DNA of 30,936 bases from Theristus sp. LFF4_11 (taxonomy: Eukaryota > Nematoda > Chromadorea > Monhysterida > Xyalidae), in the NCBI GenBank assembly GCA_030248135.1, contig JASANC010002630.1, positions 1 through 30,936 of the forward strand, read 5' to 3'. The notes under the pieces are model-generated. The model searched no databases. It was not told the DNA's origin and saw nothing but the letters and a program-made list of their open reading frames with translations. Of this stretch, positions 10,887-20,749 are shown piece by piece. Made by a program: the position numbers and the translations under genes. How positions within the stretch are numbered: position 1 is the first letter of the stretch; the number at the start of each line of letters is the position of its first letter.

Positions 10887-11332
10887 AAATGGCAGCTCGT
10901 TAAGTGTTGCTGTTGTTGCGGTCGAAGTTGCTTGGGTGGAATGCGGCGACTTTTTGGACTTGTTTTGTTGTTTGGTCGATGAAAATGTGTGTGATGATGA
11001 CAGTCCCAATGTGAAAACTTCAAGGGGGAGAAATGATGTGGTTGTTTCGGGGAGTGGAAGGTACAAAAGAAGATTGAGATGTTTTATCGTCTTTCAGTTG
11101 GTTTTATAAGGAGTAAGGATAGAAGAAATTTCCAACACAGCACATATTCAAGCTGTTTTTAGCATGAAATTGGTTTGTTCTATGTTCCAATCCAGAGATC
11201 TGCATATTCATCGCATCAGCAAATTTTTTGTTGTATCCTATTTCCGAAATACAATTGAACTTCACCAAAACAACTGAGTGAAAACTTCCAAGGACGCGTT
11301 CAGAAATAATCATTGAGAACCACAATTTCCAA

Positions 11333-12976
11333 TCAACATCTTCGATCCGCTCTCCACCAGCATCTGCTATGATGCCTCAGCACCGGTCGCAAACGTCCAT
11401 TAGCGCCTGCACCACGCTCTCTCATTCTGCTGGCATCCAAAAAGCCGTGCAAGTCACCGTATTCGTCACCAATGCGGTACTTCGGGCGAATGCCACCGTG
11501 GTGCGGCATCCACTCGCGCGCGCCGTGGCCGCCACCAGTTCGCCTAAAACCGCTCATTCCATGATGCTCTGATGACCCGGATGAAAAATCCAGGAACTGC
11601 GGCTCTCCAAATCGGTGATAACCACGTGAGGTGTGATGGCGGTCTTGCGTGACGTGCTGGAAAAGAAAAAAATGGTTTTGTGCTTTGTAACGTAAAATAA
11701 ACGATCGTGCGTTTGAATTGGTCAATATTCGGCCATCAGTCAACACTATACGTTGCCATCTCCATTTGTGATGACAGCGATTATAAACAAACAGTAAACC
11801 GTGCAGACATGCGGATCCCAGAAATGTATCGGCACGTGGTGAGCGTTCGAGCGATCACGATGGTTGTTGCCGTCGTGCGATCGATGCCACGATGACTGCT
11901 CATGCGGTTCGCCCCTGTGCTTGTTGACAAGAAGTTTCAAATTGCAAAGCCGAAAATTTTTAGTTCAGGGTGTAATCCAATTGGCCAGATAACACGCATT
12001 GATTTTTACCACCTTTTATTCAGTTTATTCAGCAGTTTATAACCCTTGCAATCAATTTAACAGCAAAATTGGGTTCTCGACGGAATAGTTTACCCAATGG
12101 ACAATTTACCTTCACGTTTCTGTCTCTGACACCATGTCTTGCTTCAACAAAATGCACTGTGTACACTTGTCAGCAAGGCAACCGTTAGTGCTCTCACCAC
12201 AAGTTTCTTTCTCTAAACCTGTCTTCTTTTGAAGACGCATGCTGTACACGCACGTTGCTCTGTAGGCCGGCGGGCTGTGCCGCATGAGATCCATGAAAAA
12301 CGCCGTTTTCGGATCCATCACATTCCAGTCGGCCATTGAGCGATCGAAATGGTCGTGGCTGCTTTGCAATTCGGCGTTCTAACCGTTTTCGGTGAGACCA
12401 GTTTCAATGTTTTCACACATTGGTCGGTTTTGTTTCGCGGCGTTGCATTGTCCACCCACATCAACAGAAAAAAATGAGGAACACATGGCGTTGTCTTGGA
12501 CCGTTGCCATAAAAAGGTTGCTATTGCGTTGTCTTCCCGCTGATTATTAGTGGTAGGGGATCCGAAAGAGAGGGTAGGAGTGAGAAACAAAGTAGTTTTC
12601 CTTATTGAAACTGGCCCCAATTGTTGCATGAACGGGTCACGCAGCGAAACGTGCGGCGGCAACGGGTGAACCACAGCCAGTAGGCCGGAGCCTGCACCCG
12701 CACTTCGGTGCTCGGAGCAGGGTGGGTGCACGCATGGAATCGGCGGAAATGTCTGCACAGAAAACACGTTTCAAAACTTTTCAATTTTTTTTCCTTTTCC
12801 TTCTGTTGTCGTTGTTGCGAAACAATGTGAAACAAAGCAATGTGTAACCAATGTGAGACAAAACAGTCGCTGAAACAGCGAAATGCGAAGATATAAAACG
12901 GCAAGAAATTTCCAACCTGTGAGCGGCCGACATTTACAGTGGTCCATATCAATCCGAAAATCATCAACTTGCACAT
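11333..12976 (-). CDS. Histidine-rich secreted protein, function unknown
   Basis: No known domain was recognised. Five exons with consistent phases: 12976-12917, 12752-12612, 12378-12254, 11914-11800, 11656-11333, for about 254 residues. Exon 1 encodes just a signal-peptide-like MCKLMIFGLIWTTVNVGRSQ. Exon 2 is Pro/His-rich. Exon 3 carries MDPKTAFFMDLM followed by AYRAT. Exons 4 and 5 are dense in His, Gly and Arg (for example EHHGMSGF, EWMPHHGG, HHSRCWW), possibly metal-binding. The exon 3 motif is shared with the gene at 20750-22296. A donor of GTTTCA for exon 2 and a TTAG acceptor for exon 3 are modest, so these edges are less certain than the last exon, which has a CTTTTCCAG acceptor. About 447 bp separate its stop from the palmitoyltransferase start. 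Confidence 0.6.
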
Positions 12977-13329
12977 TTCGCTGAAACCATTTGAGCTGTG
13001 TGAAGATCTCCAAATGAGCGAAAGTAGTTTTGTATTCGTTGGTCACAAAGGAAACTTTTCAAAAACTGCGTCAAAAGCACAACAGTTTCAAATATGTTGT
13101 CTACCGTTTTTATGTTCTTCCTGCAGGTTGCGCCCGCATGAGAGAGACACATCTCAAACTACGTAACGTATTATGTGGTGGTGCTTCAAACGTTCCGTAC
13201 TTTACTCCACTCATGGCAAAAACAACAATCTTCACGTAATTTTATTAAAAATCAACCAGTTTTACTATGTGTGCATGAAACGACGGTAAATCGGTTTTTA
13301 AGTTGCAACAAAATTACTCCTTATTGATG
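12977..13329. other. Intergenic stretch, no feature seen
   Basis: Upstream flank of the His-rich secreted gene, up to the foldback element. Short open frames on both strands have no recognisable motif and no splice partners. Confidence 0.5.
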
Positions 13330-13345
13330 TGTATATACAGATTCC

Positions 13346-13886
13346 CGGACATTTCCCGCGCGGACATTTCCCACGGACATTTCCCGCGGACATTTCCCTC
13401 GCGGACATTTCCCGCGCGGACTTTTCCCGCGCGGACATTTCCCGCGCGGACTTTTCCCGCGCGGACATTTCCCGCGCGGACATTTCCCGCGCGGACTTTT
13501 CCCGCGCGGACATTTCCCTCGCGGACATTTCCCGCGCGGACTTTTCCCGCGCGGACATTTCCCTCGCGGACATTTCCCGCGCGGACTTTCCCCGTGCGGA
13601 CATTTCCCGCGCGGACATTTCCCCCGCGGACATTTCCCGCGCGGACATTTCCCGCGTGGACATTTCCCGCGCGGACATTTCCCGTGCGGACATTTCCTGC
13701 GCGGAAGGACATTTCCCGCACCGGACATTTCCCGCGCGGACATTTCCCGCACCGGACATTTCCCGCGCGGACATTTCCCGCACCGGACATTTCCCGCGGA
13801 CATTTCCCGCGGACATTTCCCGCGGACATTTTCCGCGGACATTTCCCGCGGACATTTCCTGCGGACATTTCCCGCATTTTCAGACA
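13346..13886 (+). repeat. Left-arm 15-bp tandem array
   Basis: About 37 copies of GGACATTTCCCGCGC with unit variants (CTCGCGG, CACCGG, GTGCGG junctions). Because 15 is divisible by three, all frames on both strands stay open and translate as five-residue repeats. These frames are not taken as proteins. Confidence 0.95.
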
Positions 13887-14336
13887 TTCCCGGATATCTC
13901 AATCGATATCTCATTGATTCATTAAACTTTTCAGCAGACTTTTTATCAATCATTGAAACCACGTGTTGTTGTTGTGCATTGTTATGTGTGCCGACTGATT
14001 GCACGTAAAGCCATGAAACTTGAAGCACTTATAAAATTAAGTTATACACTTTTTGTTTTCAATGTTTATTGCCAAATTCTACTCTTTTTAAATGATATTT
14101 CAGCAGAAGTTACTAAAAAAACTAAAAAATCACTAAAATTCAGCATTTTCACTCAGGTTAAACAACATGTGGAGTGGATTTCACGAAGCGGTCCATCATG
14201 TAGCGTTGAATTCACTTTGCCACCGTAAGCAACACATGACAATGCATCTGTAACGTTATGAACGTCTGGGACATGCTGTTCATGTTTATTTGATTTCATC
14301 ATTTAATCATTTTATGAGTACTTTTTGCCGTTTAAA

Positions 14337-14400
14337 AGTGTATTTTATAAGTGTTGCTATTTTATAAGTAAATTTTATAAGTATATTTTATAACTGACTG
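14337..14400. repeat. ATTTTATAAGT short repeat
   Basis: The word ATTTTATAA recurs four times in about 60 bp, at the inner edge of the foldback spacer next to the right arm. Confidence 0.7.
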
Positions 14401-14434
14401 AAAAGTAAATGGAGATATCCGGGAATGTCTGAAA

Positions 14435-14930
14435 ATGCGGGAAATGTCCGCGCGGGAAAAGTCCGCGGGAAATGTCCGCGGGAAATGTCCGCGCGGGAAA
14501 TGTCCGCGCGGGAAATGTCCGGTGCGGGAAATGTCCGCGCGGGAAAAGTCCGGCGCGGGAAATGTCCGCGCGGAAAATGTCCGCGCGGGAAATGTCCGCG
14601 CGGGAAAAGTCCGCGCGGGAAATGTCCGCGCGGGAAAAGTCCGCGCGGGAAATGTCCGCGCGGGAAAAGTCCGCGCGGGAAATGTCCGCGCGGGAAATGT
14701 CCGCGCGGGAAATGTCCGCGCGGGAAAAGTCCGCGCGGGAAATGTCCGCGCGGGAAAAGTCCGCGCGGGAAATGTCCGCGAGGGAAATGTCCGCGCGGGA
14801 AATGTCCGCGAGGGAAATGTCCGCGCGGGAAATGTCCGCGCGGGAAAAGTCCGTTGCGGGAAATGTCCGCGCGGGAAAAGTCCGCGCGGGAAATGTCCGT
14901 TTGGGAAATGTCCGCGCGGGAAATGTCCGG
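14435..14930 (-). repeat. Right-arm 15-bp tandem array (inverted)
   Basis: About 33 copies of the same unit in reverse orientation (GGGAAATGTCCGCGC and GGGAAAAGTCCGCGC). GGGAAA-type ATGT and AAGT units alternate regularly between about 14590 and 14770, indicating a 30-bp higher-order unit. Confidence 0.95.
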
Positions 14931-15370
14931 TTACCGTATATACATACTTCATATTCACTGAACAGCAATCGATTGGCCGAAACTGAAACCGCAAGCCAAG
15001 GTTCAGAAGCATGGTTTACTTTTCGATTTTATGGTTGTTTTTTAAACGAAGACAACAGCAAAAAACACAGTACGTGAGTCCGTAACAAACGAAACTGTCA
15101 CGATATTGCCATATCACTCATCATTGTTTTGAAGTTCTTCTTTGTTTTGACCTTTCTTTTCTTGGTTCATGCCCACCATGGCTAATCGGAATCCCTGAAA
15201 AATTACTCAGTTGTGCGCGTTCTAAAAATTATTGTCACAAATCGAAATTGGAAAAATAATGCACGCAGGTTTTTGGAAGTAGAAAGCATTCAAAAGAAAT
15301 CAATGTCGATCACTGCGCGGCACGTCAGTTTGTAAGCCTCACAAAAACGCAAAAAAAATCTTTCAAAAAC

Positions 15371-16410
15371 TTATGCCAAGAACCGCTTTTTTCCAGCATT
15401 CTGGGCTAAAATTGTGTATTTCAGGAAATTCCAATAAAACCAAAACATTGAATGGAAAAGTACATAACTGAAAAAAAAACTTGGCACAGTCTGATAAAAA
15501 GTGTTTTTACCTGCAATTTCGGTGAATCTAAACTGTGCGTTCCTCCATTGTGTTCTGCCTCTCCTTTTCTCCTCGTGCTCCACTGGGTGTTGCTGTCTAT
15601 GTCGTTGTGCCTTTTCTTGACGTCGTCGATTACGAAAAAACGTCTCTTGATTGGTGTGCTGAAACCAGAAAACACTATAAGCACACCTTTGTAAAATTAG
15701 GCTGTAAAATTCCGAAATATATGTGCGAAAAATTGGTGTGAAACTAGCTGCGAAACTTACGGTTCAATTTGAACTGCGTTCCAATTTATTACGTAAAATT
15801 GAAACCTGAACGCTTCTGATAGAATCACAGATTCAATTACCGTTTTGTAGCCCACAGATTTTTCACTGCCTGAAAACCAAAAGCGCGCATGTACCCTTGG
15901 TCTTGCCCAGTCGTCCACTGGCACCAGCTGTCCTTCCGCGGCCTGGCCTCGGGGTTGTTCGCCAGTGACTGTCGATTGACCTTGCCCATCTACTGTAGTC
16001 GCCAATGCAAATGGGTTTGGCGGTGGTACCGCAACATGTTCGTTTCTTATAGACTGTGAAATTGAAGAAAACAATTTGTACCATCTGAACGAAAAAGAAA
16101 AAAATAATTTCTCTCATTAAACGAAAGGCAATGGTGGAATACTGGTACTGGACACACATGCAAAAGAAAATTTTTGAAATGTTGAAATTTGAAATTTTTT
16201 TCACAACACCTGCAAATCGTCTATTGTAAAAGGCTGAAAAAACGTACGACTAGCACTTGCTTCTGCAGGTTATTTTGGCGTTTTTGCAGGTACTAAACAA
16301 AAGCAGTTTTCCTGCACGGTCTGCGATTTTGCTCAACATTTTTTTCAAGTCACCTGTGAATTTCCAAACACGACAGACGTGAAGAAAAGCAAACTAGCAG
16401 CTCGCAGCAT
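15371..16410 (-). CDS. Small secreted protein with microexon, function unknown
   Basis: No family was recognised. Five exons with matching phases: 16410-16354, 16233-16210, 16053-15895, 15658-15511, 15405-15371, about 140 residues. Exon 1 encodes a clear signal peptide, MLRAASLLFFTSVVFGNSQ, and ends at a CAG|GTGACT donor. Exon 2 is a 24-nt microexon (PFTIDDLQ) bounded by TTTTTTCAG and CAG|GTG. Exon 3 is Pro/Gln-rich (VAVPPPNPFALA). Exon 4 is strongly basic with Arg/Gln/His runs (RNRRRQEKAQRHRQQHP). Exon 5 ends AQNAGKKRFLA. The basic C-terminal half could be a processed peptide or bind nucleic acid or polyanions; that is speculation. The fully consistent phases across four introns are the main support. 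The region 14946-15370 beyond its stop holds nothing recognised. Confidence 0.65.
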
Positions 16411-16460
16411 TTTCTTGCAGACTGAACTGTTTTAAAATTTTTATTTTGTTTATTTTTTGA

Positions 16461-16577
16461 ATTTCTTGAAACGTGCAGATTAACAATTTGTTTTGTTGCT
16501 TCACTTGACTTGACACCAAAATTTCTTGAAACGTGCAGATTAACAATTTGTTTTGTTGCTTCACTTGACTTGACACC
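16461..16577. repeat. Perfect 60-bp tandem duplication upstream of the small secreted gene
   Basis: ATTTCTTGAAACGTGCAGAT at 16461 recurs exactly 60 bp later at 16521. The identity runs for at least 57 bases to the shared ...GACTTGACACC. It lies 50-170 bp upstream of the ATG at 16410, so in the promoter or 5' UTR. Confidence 0.95.
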
Positions 16578-16879
16578 TCTAGAGAACGGCAAAATGCAGT
16601 AAACATGTGACAAATGGAGTCGCTGTTTTGATTCGGTTTTGATTCCATTTGTTCGAAATACAGCACAAACAACATAAATGTCATGAAACTTGAGATGAAT
16701 GTTATATTAAGATTTTAACAGTGTAACAATCGCAAATCGATCAAACAACAAGCATGTAGTGTCTAGATATCCGTTTCAAGATCAACAACAACAAATTTAA
16801 TACGAAAAGATCTTCAAGGAAAGATTTTTGAAATTCAGATACACTGCAATCATTTATTCATGTGATAAAAAAGATTTTT

Positions 16880-17080
16880 GTTCAAGGATCCATCCTATAG
16901 ATGGTATGAATAATTCATTCGTCAAACTCTGAATTTGAATAATGAATGACGAATGAGTAATATATTATTCAAATTGTATTATTAATGTAATTTTTCAAAT
17001 TATTAATTATTCACATGAATAATTTGCCGATAGTAAATGATTAATGAATAATGAACGATTGTTCATTGACTTTTACCTGC
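16880..17080. repeat. AT-rich block with CATTCGTCA inverted repeats
   Basis: ATTCATTCGTCAA near 16909 is followed by its inverse TGACGAATGA near 16945, within a run of AATAATGAAT and ATTATTC words. A similar ATTCATTCGTCAA...TTTGAATAATG arrangement occurs at about 18390-18422. No coding content. Confidence 0.6.
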
Positions 17081-17157
17081 CACCCTGCATTTTTTACCCT
17101 AACACATTGATGTTTTAGTTATCGAATCAGGTGCAAATCATCAATGGCGGAGAGTAG

Positions 17158-17285
17158 GGATGGAGCCGGTTCCGGTCCGGATTCCGGATTCCGGATTCCG
17201 GCGCCTAAAATGGGATCCGGATCCGGTCCGGATTCCGGCGCAATTTTGCCGGATCCGGCCGGATCCGGCCGGAATGGCCGAGACC
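17158..17285. repeat. GGATTCCGG / GGATCCGG palindromic simple repeat
   Basis: About 125 bp built of GGATTCCGG, GGATCCGG and GGTCCGG words, rich in CCGG and GGATCC palindromes. The local open frame is the Gly/Ser/Pro translation of the repeat and is not called as a gene. Confidence 0.8.
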
Positions 17286-17539
17286 CGCGAATTAACCAGT
17301 TGATTCCTCCGTTTCAGAGCTGTTCAATGGTTTGACAAAGTTGTTTCGGTGCTTTGTTGGTTTTGTTGTTGTGCATTTGACATGTGTCAGTGAGCGTTTC
17401 TTTAGTTTAGTGTTCTGTTCAATGGTAAATGGTTCACTGCTTTTGTCTTGAGTGGTAAACTTATGTGCAGCATCGTCCACTTTAAAAAACGTGGCTGCCA
17501 GCTTTTGGCCGACGTTGTTGATGAACAATAGCAGTTTTT

Positions 17540-17852
17540 TTTGAAATCAGCCATCTTCGTTGGTCATATTAAGTTAGCTGTCAAACAGTTGCTTTTTTGT
17601 CAGCCCCAGAACACCAGCGATTCTAACGACGTGTGTTACCGTGGGTGTGCGGAGGTGCCGTGATCCCCTAAAACCCGATACCCCCCCCCCCCCCCAACGA
17701 CAAATCCACGAGACGACGAATCCATTTCAATGGTGTTGCCCGCCGTTTGCGCACTGAAGCAGCGCATCGAACAATTCGATGCGAGTGGCATTGGTACGAC
17801 GAAAAAAACGCTGCTGACCAGCATCGACGACACACATATGCCACATATCTAG
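17540..17852 (+). pseudogene. Possible hAT-type transposase relic
   Basis: On the plus strand, opposite to all genes, about 17697-17852 reads DDESISMVLPAVCALKQRIE and continues with GTTKKTLLTSIDD before a stop. This resembles the hAT transposase segment in which a VLP-x-L helix is followed by a K-x-x-LL-x-x-(I/L)-D/R stretch. An upstream piece near 17550-17600 in another frame reads IFVGHIKLAVKQLLF, like the family's C-x-AH-x-L-x-L-AVK motif. A C-run of 15 at 17681-17695 separates them. No intact catalytic region and no terminal inverted repeats were seen. The assignment rests on short similarities only. Confidence 0.3.
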
Positions 17853-18620
17853 ATATAAAACAACCCCTCGCATGATTTCCTTTCATTTTTGTGTTTGTTG
17901 ATTTTTCAATTTTCTGGACAAAAATGGCTGTATCTCGAGTTATATAAAACCAAATTGAACGATTCTTTTACTTTTCCAAACTAAAATGCACTCAGGATTT
18001 TGAAAAATGTGTTGAATTTTGCACAGCTATTACGAATTCATGGATAAAGTGCAAAACAAATAGTGCAACATGCAGATTTCTGGCGGCCTATGGTTGAAAT
18101 GCGGGGAAAAACATGATACAATTTTGACGCACTGCATAAACAAACAAAACAAATCAACCGCGAGGTCATTTTTAATTTCAGAAGTTTGTTTTGGTGCACC
18201 ATCTGTGGAAACTTACAAGTAGATTTCAGTATCTTCCTGTCAGTGTACATGTTTTTTGGCACTTTTCAATGCTCATGAGGTATCACAAAATGCGAGGCTG
18301 GTGTGGTCAATCAAGTTGTGTTCTGAGCACAAATTTTTTGCAACTTGTACAAGTTTTTTTAAACAAGTGCAATCTTTTTGTTTGCATTATTCATTCGTCA
18401 ATAATAGTACTATTTGAATAATGGGCCATACTATTATTAAAATAGTATTTTAATTATTTAAAAACCCCTTTTTTTTGTAATAAAAAGAGCAAAGTTTCAC
18501 CTTATCCATCCTATTTCTCAAAACACATCACAAAGTTTCTCTCTCATGAGTTAAAATTTCAGATTCACCGTGGGAATTAATTGGGAACTAAACAAAAAAT
18601 TTCAAATGGACCGTATCAGG
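17853..18620. other. Gene-free AT-rich stretch
   Basis: Nothing coding or structural is supported apart from the short AT repeat at about 18390-18440 already noted, which includes a CTATTATTAAAATAGTA palindrome-like run. Confidence 0.5.
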
Positions 18621-18764
18621 CTATAGTCGTCCTGGATAATTTGTAGTATTAGCTGATTGGCTGGTGGTTTTGCCTGAATGTCAAGTTCAAAAAAGAAATT
18701 TAATCTTTTTTTTTGGTTTTTTTGATTTTTGATGTGCGAGCATTTGTGAGGCAAATGGTCTTTT

Positions 18765-19075
18765 GCGGCCGAAGTATAGCGGCCTGAAGGATTGCGGCCT
18801 GGACGATAGCGGCCGGAGCATCGCGGCCTGGACAATCGCGGCCTGGAAGATTGCGGGCCGGGGCGATTGCGGCCTGGGAGGATTGCGGTCTGGGAGGATT
18901 GCGGCCTGGGACAATTGCGGCGCGGGACGATTGCGGCCGAAGTATAGCGGCCTGGACGATAGCGGCCGGAGCATCGCGGCCTGGACAATAGCGGCCTGGA
19001 AGATTGCGGCCCGGAACGATTGCGGCCTAGGAGGATTGCGGCCTGGGACAATTGCGGCGCGGGACGATTGTGGCT
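18765..19075 (-). repeat. Left-arm GC-rich tandem array
   Basis: Units of 15-16 bp (GCGGCCTGGACGATT, GCGGCCTGGGAGGATT) with a higher-order repeat. GCGGCCGAAGTATAGCGGCC occurs at about 18767 and again at about 18937, some 170 bp apart. Confidence 0.9.
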
Positions 19076-19549
19076 CCTGAGTTCGGAAATTTATGTAAAA
19101 CCTTGTTTCTGATTTGGGAGACACAGAAAAATAAAAAGCAGCAGTTTTGATGGCGGAATTTTTGGTTTTGCAACGACGACGACGGCGGCGACCAGGATCC
19201 ACTGTCCAGATCATATTTCTCCTCTGCTCATCCTTGAAAATTTGTAAATGGCTGTGGAGCCAGTTTGGCAGACATGGAACGGCAAAACTGATGCTTTTTA
19301 TTTAGGGGGGGGGGCTGCCCCCCCAAAAAAATTTTCGAATCTATCTCTATCTGGGCTCGGCGACAAGGAAAGTTGAGAATGGAAGATTTCGATTTTGGGT
19401 TCTAAGAAAAAAATAATTACTAATCAATAAACAAGAAGACAACTTTTTTGAAAAAAAATGAAAACTCGTGTGCGAGCATAACAATAGGAATAATATAACC
19501 AGTTGCGTGCGACAAAGACAATGACAAAGCACCAATATTTCGTTGTCCG

Positions 19550-19815
19550 CAATCGTCCCAGGCCGCAATCGTCCCTGGTCGCAATGGTCCCTGGCCGCAA
19601 TGGTCCCTGGCCGCAATCGTCCCTGGCCGCAATTGTCCCTGGTCGCAATGGTCCCTGGCCGCAATCGTCCCTGGCCGCAATCGTCCCTGGCCGCAATCGT
19701 CCCTGGCCGCAATCCTTCAGGCCGCGATCTTTCATGCCGCAATCGTCCTAGGCCGCGATCCTTCAGGCCGCTATCCTTCAGGCCGCGATGCTTCGGCCGC
19801 AATGCTTCGGCCTCT
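19550..19815 (+). repeat. Spacer array, CCCTGGCCGCAATCGT 16-bp unit
   Basis: About 15 copies of a 16-bp unit related to that of the arms (shared GGCCGCAATCGT core), in the same orientation as the right arm. Its right part grades into CTTCAGGCCGCGAT variants. It is flanked on the right by a segment (about 19868-19943) that is a direct copy of left-arm sequence at about 19078-19155. Confidence 0.9.
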
Positions 19816-20144
19816 ATCTAATGGGCCGCAATCGAACGCACACCTTTGTGAATGCGAACAGTTGGAACTTGAGTTCGAAAACTAATGCAAAACCTTGTTT
19901 CTGATTTGGGAGGCACAGAAAAATAAAAAGCATCAGTTTTGCCGTTCCATGTCTGCCAAACTGGCTCCACAGCCATTTACAAATTTTCAAGGATGAGCAG
20001 AGGAGAAATATGATCTGGACAGTGGATCCTGGTCGCCGCCGTCGTCGTCGTTGCAAAACCAAAAATTCCGCCATCAAAACTGCTGCTTTTTATTTTTCTG
20101 TGTCTCCCAAATCAGAAACAAGGTTTTACATAAATTTCCGAACT

Positions 20145-20460
20145 CAGGAGCCACAATCGTCCCGCGCCGCAATTGTCCCAGGCCGCAATCCTCCCAGGCC
20201 GCAATCGTTCCGGGCCGCAATCTTCCAGGCCGCTATTGTCCAGGCCGCGATGCTCCGGCCGCTATCGTCCAGGCCGCTATACTTCGGCCGCAATCGTCCC
20301 GCGCCGCAATTGTCCCAGGCCGCAATCCTCCCAGACCGCAATCCTCCCAGGCCGCAATCGCCCCGGCCCGCAATCTTCCAGGCCGCGATTGTCCAGGCCG
20401 CGATGCTCCGGCCGCTATCGTCCAGGCCGCAATCCTTCAGGCCGCTATACTTCGGCCGCA
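20145..20460 (+). repeat. Right-arm GC-rich tandem array (inverted copy)
   Basis: Reverse-complement counterpart of the left-arm array with the same order of variant units, including the same odd units (GGGCCGGGGCG and GCGCGGGACG on the minus strand). Confidence 0.9.
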
Positions 20461-20749
20461 AAAGACCATTTGCCTCACAAATGCTCGCACATCAAAAATC
20501 AAAAAAAACAAAAAAAGTTGAACTTGACATTCAGGCAAAACCACCAGCCAATCAGCTAATACTACAAATTATCCAGGACGACTATAGCAAAAAACATCAG
20601 CTACGGGTGACTCACTATTTTTTAGTTCAACAAAAGTTAAAAAAATGTTTTATTCATTGAGAGTTTTGAAACTACATACAGTAATGTGGTACTTTTATCA
20701 ATCACAAAAATAGCGGCCATAATCTACTTTGCATCAAATCAATACACGC

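Larger units (their letters stand above)
13330..14945. mobile_element. Foldback-like element 1 with arms of 15-bp tandem repeats
   Basis: Two arms in inverted orientation, 13330-13900 and 14412-14945, surround a 511-bp spacer. Each arm is a tandem array of a 15-bp unit (GGACATTTCCCGCGC and a GGACTTTTCCCGCGC variant) with about 33-37 units. The inversion extends beyond the array. At the inner edge CATTTTCAGACATTCCCGG continuing to ATATCTC is shared, and at the outer edge a GTATATAC word precedes CCGGACATTTCCC. This is the layout of foldback transposons such as Drosophila FB, whose long inverted arms consist of short subrepeats. The spacer (13901-14411) encodes nothing recognised. No target-site duplication was identified. 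The two arms have diverged in unit order, suggesting age. Confidence 0.8.
18621..20587. mobile_element. Foldback-like element 2 with near-identical inverted arms
   Basis: Inverted arms at about 18621-19303 and 19921-20587 (roughly 0.67-0.68 kb each). The outer ends are CTATAGTCGTCCTGGATAAT and its exact inverse. The arms hold a 15-16-bp tandem array (GCGGCCTGGACGATT type). A 318-bp stretch within each arm encodes the same 105-residue frame letter for letter, so the arms are close to identical and the inversion is recent or kept equal by gene conversion. The inner ends finish in AAATAAAAAGCAT. The spacer contains a third array at about 19550-19815 (unit CCCTGGCCGCAATCGT). No target-site duplication was found at the proposed ends. 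No transposase was found. Confidence 0.8.

Noticed and set aside
13346..14930. NF-kappaB-like sites in GGGAAATGTCC units
   Set aside because: The unit is 11 bp where the consensus is 10, and the arrays are satellite-like; no reason to infer regulation.
13298..15077. Repetitive GHFPR/ADISR/EMSAR-type frames of about 200 codons
   Set aside because: Artefacts of the 15-bp arrays: every frame on both strands stays open, with no start context or splice partner.
18602..20660. Frames rich in RPQSS/AAIV repeats, including 175- and 216-codon ones
   Set aside because: They run through the inverted tandem arrays and into array-free arm ends. The same peptide appears on both strands because of the inversion, not because of duplicated genes.
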